From: Bacteroidaceae bacterium
GTDB taxonomy: Bacteria > Bacteroidota > Bacteroidia > Bacteroidales > Bacteroidaceae
DNA length: 9,988 nucleotides
Assembly (NCBI GenBank): GCA_900765575.1
Contig: CAAFRW010000318.1
Span: forward strand, 1 to 9,988
Direction: 5' to 3'
Shown: positions 5,312 through 9,988 of the stretch, piece by piece
Layout: each line of letters begins with the position of its first letter
How positions within the stretch are numbered: position 1 is the stretch's first letter
The notes under the pieces: generated by a model
Databases searched by the model: none
What the model was told of the DNA's origin: nothing
What the model saw: only the letters and a program-made list of their open reading frames with translations
Made by a program: the position numbers and the translations under genes

Positions 5312-6349
5312 ATGCTTACATACACCTATGTTGAACGTGGAAAATTTGAGTTGCAAGAGAAGCCGAGACCAGAGATAAAAGACTCACAAGATGCAATCGT
5401 ATGCGTAACTCTCGGAAGTATCTGCACCAGCGATATTCATATCAAACATGGCAGTGTGCCACGTGCCGTACCCGGGATAACGGTCGGACACGAAATGGTA
5501 GGCATTGTGGAAGAGGTGGGCTCCGATGTCGTGTCGGTTAAGCCCGGGGACAGAGTAGCCATAAATGTCGAAACTTTTTGTGGAGAATGCTTTTTCTGTC
5601 GCCACGGATATGTCAACAACTGTACCGACCCTAACGGCGGTTGGGCTTTAGGATGCCGTATTGACGGCGGTCAGGCGGAATATGTCAGGGGACCTTATGC
5701 CAATCAAGGGCTGAGCCGTATTCCAGATACAGTCAGCGATGAACAGGCATTGTTTGTGGGCGATATACTTGCTACAGGTTTTTGGGCAACTCGTATCTCG
5801 GAGATTACGGAAGAAGACACGGTTCTCATCATTGGAGCCGGACCTACCGGAATTTGCACCTTGCTTTGTACCCTGTTGAAAAAGCCAAAGCGTATCATTG
5901 TCTGTGAAAAGTCTCCCGAAAGGATAAGCTTCGTCCGCGAACACTATCCGACTGTATTCGTAACAGAGCCTGAAAATTGCAAAGACTTTGTACTCAAGAA
6001 CAGCGACCACGGCGGAGCGGATATTGTTCTGGAAGTAGCCGGAAGCGAAGATACTTTCCGCTTAGCATGGGACTGTGCTCGCCCCAATGCAATAGTCACC
6101 ATCGTAGCTCTCTACGATAAGGCTCAGCTTCTTCCCTTACCTGAAATGTATGGTAAAAACCTGACTTTCAAAACAGGTGGAGTAGACGGTTGCGACTGTG
6201 CCGAAATTCTCAAATTGATTGAGGAAGGCAAGATAGACACTACCCCTCTTATTACACATCAATTTCCGTTAAACAAAATTGAGGAGGCTTACCATATCTT
6301 TGAAAACAAATTGGAGGATGTTATGAAGGTAGCGATATCAAAGAATTAA
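5312..6349 (+). CDS. Zinc-dependent alcohol dehydrogenase-type oxidoreductase (MDR family)
   Basis: A 345-residue medium-chain dehydrogenase, full length for the family. The catalytic zinc ligands are visible as Cys38 (CTSDIH) and His60-Glu61 (GHE). The structural zinc loop is complete: Cys90, 93, 96 and 104. The Rossmann fold carries GAGPTG (175-180), and Glu199 at the end of the second strand suggests NAD rather than NADP. The opening CTSDIHIKHGSVP and the GHEMVGIVEEVG stretch resemble bacterial secondary-alcohol, sorbitol and threonine dehydrogenases; the substrate cannot be fixed. It is a cytosolic enzyme. The ATG at 5312 follows AAGAAG at suitable spacing. It forms a single-gene unit, convergent with mnmE; the 139-base gap to mnmE shows no clear terminator. 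By hand count its 5' half is GC-rich (58% in 5461-5520, 50% in 5521-5580), which hints at acquisition from another source. Confidence 0.9.
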   Translation: MLTYTYVERGKFELQEKPRPEIKDSQDAIVCVTLGSICTSDIHIKHGSVPRAVPGITVGHEMVGIVEEVGSDVVSVKPGDRVAINVETFCGECFFCRHGYVNNCTDPNGGWALGCRIDGGQAEYVRGPYANQGLSRIPDTVSDEQALFVGDILATGFWATRISEITEEDTVLIIGAGPTGICTLLCTLLKKPKRIIVCEKSPERISFVREHYPTVFVTEPENCKDFVLKNSDHGGADIVLEVAGSEDTFRLAWDCARPNAIVTIVALYDKAQLLPLPEMYGKNLTFKTGGVDGCDCAEILKLIEEGKIDTTPLITHQFPLNKIEEAYHIFENKLEDVMKVAISKN

Positions 6350-6488
6350 TAAAACACCAGCAGACATCCGTTTACACTTACTTTTAGCGACTAATAAAGA
6401 ACAACTTGGAACTATTTCATAAATATTCTGTTTACTCAATCCGAATAAACTGATTAGGTAGGAAAGAAAAGATATTCTTTATCGATTG

Positions 6489-7877
6489 CTATTTGCCGAT
6501 GCAGAAATTCTTAAAGATATTCCCTAAAACGTCTTCGGTGGTTACTTCTCCTACTATATCGCTTAAATAGAAAATGCATTCACGAATATCCTGCGACAAT
6601 AAGTCACCTGGTAAACCATCACGCAAACCTGCCTGCACACGGTGAATGGATTCAAGTACCCGAACCAGCGCCTCATAATGACGGACATTCGTTACAATTA
6701 CATCATTTTGATTAATTTGGGGTAATGCGGCAGCTTGTACCAATAGTTCCTCTAAACGGGAGGTATTTTCTCTTTGCTTAGCAGAAATAAACAAATGGGG
6801 CGCCTCACCGACTAATACGGATAATTCTTCCCGTTGGGTTGCATTTATCAAATCGGATTTATTGAATAGTTGAATGAGTTTCTTTCCTTCACAATGGGAT
6901 AATATCTTTTCCGATAATGCTTTATATTGAGATTGGGCTGTGGTAGAGTCTATCATCCAGAGTACAATACTTGCCTGGTCGAGCTTCTGAAACGTACGCT
7001 CTATACCTAGAGTTTCGATGGTATCGGTGGTTTCCCGTATACCGGCAGTATCGATAAAACGAAACATTATTCCCTGAATATTTACGGTATCCTCAATCAC
7101 ATCACGGGTTGTTCCGTGAATATCACTAACTATGGCACGTTCTTCATTTACCAATAAATTAAGTAAAGTAGATTTTCCGGCATTCGTTTCACCTATAATG
7201 GCCACGGGAATACCATTCTTTATCGCATTACCCACACTGAAAGAGTGAACCAGACGGGAAATAAAAGATTCAATATGGTCGGCCAAACGATTGAGTTCTT
7301 TGCGGTCGGCAAATTCCACATCCTCTTCACTGAAATCAAGTTCCAGCTCTATCATAGAGGTAAAGTTCAACAGCATATTTCGTAATCCTGCCAGTTCTTT
7401 ACTGAAACCTCCGCGCATTTGATTCATTGCCAAACGGTGAGTCGAAGCATTGGAAGAAGCAATCAAATCGGCTACAGCTTCCGCTTGACTCAAATCCATT
7501 TTACCATTCAAAAAGGCTCGCTGAGTATATTCACCTGGCAAAGCACTACGGCAACCATTCTTTATTAACAATTGCATCACCTGTTGCAAAATGTAGGACG
7601 AACCGTGGCACATAATTTCCGTAGAATTCTCTCCCGTATATGAATGAGGTGCATGAAAAACTGCCACAAGCACTTCATCCATCACCTCTTCCTTATCTGC
7701 AGAAAGCACTTGCCCAAAAGCTATAGTATAAGGTGAACGGTCTGCTAATTTTTTACCCGACGAAGCTACAAATATACGGTCTGTTATCTCAATAGCTTCC
7801 GGACCGGAAACACGAATCGTTCCGATAGCACCGCCTTGAGCTGTAGCAATAGCACAGATTGTATCTTGATTAATCAT
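6489..7877 (-). CDS. mnmE: tRNA modification GTPase MnmE (TrmE)
   Basis: MnmE works with MnmG to place a carboxymethylaminomethyl or related group on U34 of certain tRNAs. The 462-residue protein has the folate-binding N-terminal domain (CAIATAQGGAIGTIRVSG; HAPHSYTGEN), a helical middle (FLNGKMDLSQAEAVADLI) and an inserted G domain: P-loop GETNAGKS (229-236), GTTRD (255-259), DTAG (276-279), NKSD (339-342) and SAK (365-367). It ends in the canonical FCIGK with its essential Cys. The frame is open to a TTG at 7895, but the ATG at 7877 is preferred because MINQDTICAIATA is the normal beginning and GGAAAG stands before it. The ATG lies two bases after the ugd stop, so it is read from the polysaccharide-gene transcript, at least in part. 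Confidence 0.97.
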   Translation of the reverse strand: MINQDTICAIATAQGGAIGTIRVSGPEAIEITDRIFVASSGKKLADRSPYTIAFGQVLSADKEEVMDEVLVAVFHAPHSYTGENSTEIMCHGSSYILQQVMQLLIKNGCRSALPGEYTQRAFLNGKMDLSQAEAVADLIASSNASTHRLAMNQMRGGFSKELAGLRNMLLNFTSMIELELDFSEEDVEFADRKELNRLADHIESFISRLVHSFSVGNAIKNGIPVAIIGETNAGKSTLLNLLVNEERAIVSDIHGTTRDVIEDTVNIQGIMFRFIDTAGIRETTDTIETLGIERTFQKLDQASIVLWMIDSTTAQSQYKALSEKILSHCEGKKLIQLFNKSDLINATQREELSVLVGEAPHLFISAKQRENTSRLEELLVQAAALPQINQNDVIVTNVRHYEALVRVLESIHRVQAGLRDGLPGDLLSQDIRECIFYLSDIVGEVTTEDVLGNIFKNFCIGK

Positions 7878-7879
7878 TT

Positions 7880-9193
7880 TCACTTTCCAATGCAAGAATA
7901 TTCAAAACCTAAATTCTTCAATTCTTGCGCATCATAAACATTACGACCGTCTATCACCAAAGGATGATTCATCGATTTATGAATAACACCCCAACTGGGT
8001 AAACGAAATTGTTTCCATTCGGTAATAACTAATAAAGCATCTGCATTCAGCGTGGCTCCATACATATCGACCGCATATTCCACTTTATCACCTATTCTAC
8101 GACGACATTCATCCATAGCCACCGGGTCGTAAACACGGACTAGACAACCAGCCTCCAGCAGTTTCTGAATCGTAACCAACGAAGTTGCTTCACGCATGTC
8201 ATCCGTTTCAGCCTTAAAGGCCAATCCCCAGATAGCAATGGTTTTGCCTTTCAATGCTCCACCATAATAGTTATATAATTTTTGGAACATAATCGATTTT
8301 TGTCTTTCGTTTACGTCTTCTACCGCTCTCAGCACCTGCATCGGATAACCATACTGTTCAGCTGTTTTAATCAAAGCTTTTACGTCTTTAGGGAAACAAC
8401 TGCCTCCATATCCGCAACCCGGATAAAGGAACTTACTGCCGATACGAGTATCACTACCAATACCTTTACGAACCATGTTGACATCAGCCCCCACCAACTC
8501 ACAAAGATTAGCTATATCATTCATAAAACTAATGCGGGTAGCCAGCATAGAATTAGCTGCATACTTAATCATTTCCGCACTGGGTATATCTGTAAAGATA
8601 ACACGGAAGTTATTCAATAAGAACGGACGATATAAACGAGTCATCAGCTCTTTAGCTCTCTCCGACTCCACTCCTACCACCACACGGTCAGGACTCATAA
8701 AATCTTTTATGGCAGCCCCTTCTTTCAAGAATTCCGGATTAGAAGCTACATCAAAATCTATATCTACTCCTCTGGCATCCAATTCCTCCTGAATCGCGGC
8801 TTTCACTTTCTTTGCCGTACCTACAGGTACTGTCGACTTGGTAACCAACAGGATATATTTATTCATATATCGGCCTACTGTACGGGCAACTTCCAACACA
8901 TATTTCAAATCGGCACTACCATCTTCATCCGGCGGAGTTCCCACTGCACTAAATACAATATCCACCTTATTCAGACAGGAAGTCAGGTCTGTAGTGAAGC
9001 TTAAACGTCCCTCGCGGTGATTGCGTAATACCATCTCATCCAACCCGGGCTCATAAATAGGTACTTCACCGTTTTGGAGGCTTTTAATTTTTTCCTCATT
9101 AACATCCACACAAGTTACAGTGACCCCCATCTCAGCAAAACAGGTCCCGGAAACTAATCCTACATATCCCGTACCGACTATTGCAATATTCAT
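7880..9193 (-). CDS. ugd: UDP-glucose 6-dehydrogenase
   Basis: This enzyme oxidises UDP-glucose to UDP-glucuronate with two NAD, supplying acidic sugar for surface polysaccharide. The 437-residue protein has the N-terminal NAD fold (GTGYVG, 7-12; Asp30 at the end of the second strand), STVPVGT (120-126), NPEFLKEG (152-159), Lys210 and Asn214 in EMIKYAANS, the catalytic Cys266 in GYGGSCFPKD, and the C-terminal UDP-binding part with GLAFKAETDDMRE. All key residues are present and the length is normal. The ATG at 9193 follows AAGAGAT. It lies 88 bases after the sugar transferase and just before mnmE; no TAnnTTTG element was seen in the gap, so it is probably cotranscribed with the polysaccharide genes. 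A related UDP-mannosamine dehydrogenase is less likely given the overall match. Confidence 0.95.
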   Translation of the reverse strand: MNIAIVGTGYVGLVSGTCFAEMGVTVTCVDVNEEKIKSLQNGEVPIYEPGLDEMVLRNHREGRLSFTTDLTSCLNKVDIVFSAVGTPPDEDGSADLKYVLEVARTVGRYMNKYILLVTKSTVPVGTAKKVKAAIQEELDARGVDIDFDVASNPEFLKEGAAIKDFMSPDRVVVGVESERAKELMTRLYRPFLLNNFRVIFTDIPSAEMIKYAANSMLATRISFMNDIANLCELVGADVNMVRKGIGSDTRIGSKFLYPGCGYGGSCFPKDVKALIKTAEQYGYPMQVLRAVEDVNERQKSIMFQKLYNYYGGALKGKTIAIWGLAFKAETDDMREATSLVTIQKLLEAGCLVRVYDPVAMDECRRRIGDKVEYAVDMYGATLNADALLVITEWKQFRLPSWGVIHKSMNHPLVIDGRNVYDAQELKNLGFEYSCIGK

Positions 9194-9281
9194 ATCTCTT
9201 ATTTATTTAATTTCAATTATCTATTTTGGATAACAGAGAAAGTTCATATATTCCAGCCTATTAAATTCCACATGAATAGGT

Positions 9282-9988
9282 TCAATAAGCGTTAGCATCC
9301 CCACGCAGTGCGTTTCTAACGGTTAAATAAATAATTCTTATATCCAACCAGAAACTCCAATTCTCTACATACCAAATATCTTTTTTTATGCGGGCTTCCA
9401 TTTGAGCTAACTCTTTCGTTTCACCCCGGCATCCATTTACCTGAGCCCATCCTGTAATGCCCGGTTTAATAAAATGCCGAACCATATATTTATTGATTAG
9501 CTCCGAATACTCTTCCGTATGTTTCAACATATGCGGACGAGGTCCGACAATAGACATATCCCCTTTCAGCACATTGATAAATTGAGGCAACTCATCTATG
9601 CTGCTTTTGCGAAGAAAATTACCGAATTTAGTTTTTCTAGGGTCATGTTCCGTAGCCTGCAACGTATCACATTGCGTATTCACTTTCATACTACGGAATT
9701 TATAACAATCAAATTCCTCCCCATTTAAACCATTCCGTTTTTGCTTGAAGAATACCGGTCCTGGAGAGGTTATTTTCGTTATGATTCCTACTATAAGATA
9801 AATGAGAGGGAAGAAAAGACATAAGAACAAAGAGGAGAAAACAATATCGAATAATCTCTTTTGAAAACGGTTCAACGGTTCCCTCATGGGTTCATCACGA
9901 ATATATAATACAGGAACATCTCCTATCATTTCCATACGCATAGGACGACGTAAGTAATTACGCACATTGGGAACACTATAGAAACGTA
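9282..9988 (-). CDS. Undecaprenyl-phosphate sugar-1-phosphate transferase (WcaJ/WbaP type), 5' end outside window
   Basis: The visible 234 residues are the C-terminal catalytic part of a polyprenyl-phosphate glycosyl-1-phosphate transferase (bacterial sugar transferase, PF02397), which loads the first sugar onto the lipid carrier for capsule or exopolysaccharide. Features are a linker (MEMIGDVPVLYIRDEPM), FQKRLFDIVFSS leading into the membrane-embedded hairpin FLCLFFPLIYLIVGII, SPGPVFFKQKR, YKFRSM, the catalytic Asp-Glu pair in SSIDELPQF (codons at 9591-9596), SIVGPRPHM and KPGITGWAQVNG. The frame stays open to the window edge; a GTG at 9965 is not the likely start, because family members of this kind carry several more membrane helices upstream, giving about 460 residues in all. 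The protein is an inner-membrane enzyme. It lies before ugd on the same strand. The sugar transferred (often glucose or galactose) is not determined. Confidence 0.92.
   Translation of the reverse strand, partial: RFYSVPNVRNYLRRPMRMEMIGDVPVLYIRDEPMREPLNRFQKRLFDIVFSSLFLCLFFPLIYLIVGIITKITSPGPVFFKQKRNGLNGEEFDCYKFRSMKVNTQCDTLQATEHDPRKTKFGNFLRKSSIDELPQFINVLKGDMSIVGPRPHMLKHTEEYSELINKYMVRHFIKPGITGWAQVNGCRGETKELAQMEARIKKDIWYVENWSFWLDIRIIYLTVRNALRGDANAY

Noticed and set aside
7880..7897. Ugd ending in SCIGK, like the essential FCIGK end of MnmE
   Set aside because: The two ends differ at several bases (TGCATTGGAAAG against TGCATCGGCAAA), so a recent duplication is not indicated; a coincidence of short peptides is the simplest reading.
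9257..9280. Inverted repeat CCTATT/AATAGG just after the sugar transferase stop
   Set aside because: Only six pairs with a 12-base loop and no T tract on the minus strand; not a credible terminator.

Overview
The window looks like chromosomal DNA from a gut Bacteroidales species, most likely Bacteroides or a close relative. The evidence is an AT-rich background, promoters with the TAnnTTTG -7 element typical of this phylum, A-rich ribosome binding sites, a DUF3788 gene, DUF6597-type AraC regulators, and a capsule-type sugar transferase and UDP-glucose dehydrogenase. Species cannot be fixed from the sequence alone.

Layout: (1) Positions 1-379 hold no convincing gene but contain a good match to a sigma-54 promoter (153-168) followed by a long hairpin (202-260). 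(2) Positions 380-4472, all on the minus strand, hold two similar regulatory modules. Each has an AraC-family regulator (2202-2954 and 3678-4472) directly followed by a small enzyme gene or operon. The first controls, or is at least adjacent to, a flavin-binding/zinc-ribbon fusion, a DJ-1/PfpI protein and a DUF3788 protein. The second precedes a VOC (glyoxalase-fold) protein. (3) Positions 4473-5311 carry a small plus-strand gene for a basic protein with a CxCxxC motif, closed by a clear intrinsic terminator. (4) A zinc-dependent alcohol dehydrogenase-type gene lies on the plus strand (5312-6349). (5) Convergent to it, on the minus strand, are the end of a polysaccharide (capsule or exopolysaccharide) gene set - a sugar-1-phosphate transferase cut by the window edge, then ugd - and mnmE, which starts two bases after the ugd stop.

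The most interesting signal is regulatory. A 13-base box, GTCGYTTTTTTMC on the minus strand, occurs three times: before the flavin/zinc-ribbon operon, before the VOC gene and before the second araC gene itself. In each case it lies 23-24 bases upstream of a TAnnTTTG-like -7 element, in the place where the usual -33 element would be. This looks like an activator site shared by both modules. Both araC genes also have a perfect -7 element only 4-7 bases before the only plausible ATG, so their mRNAs are probably leaderless or nearly so. No phage, insertion sequence, CRISPR array, tRNA or rRNA gene was recognised.
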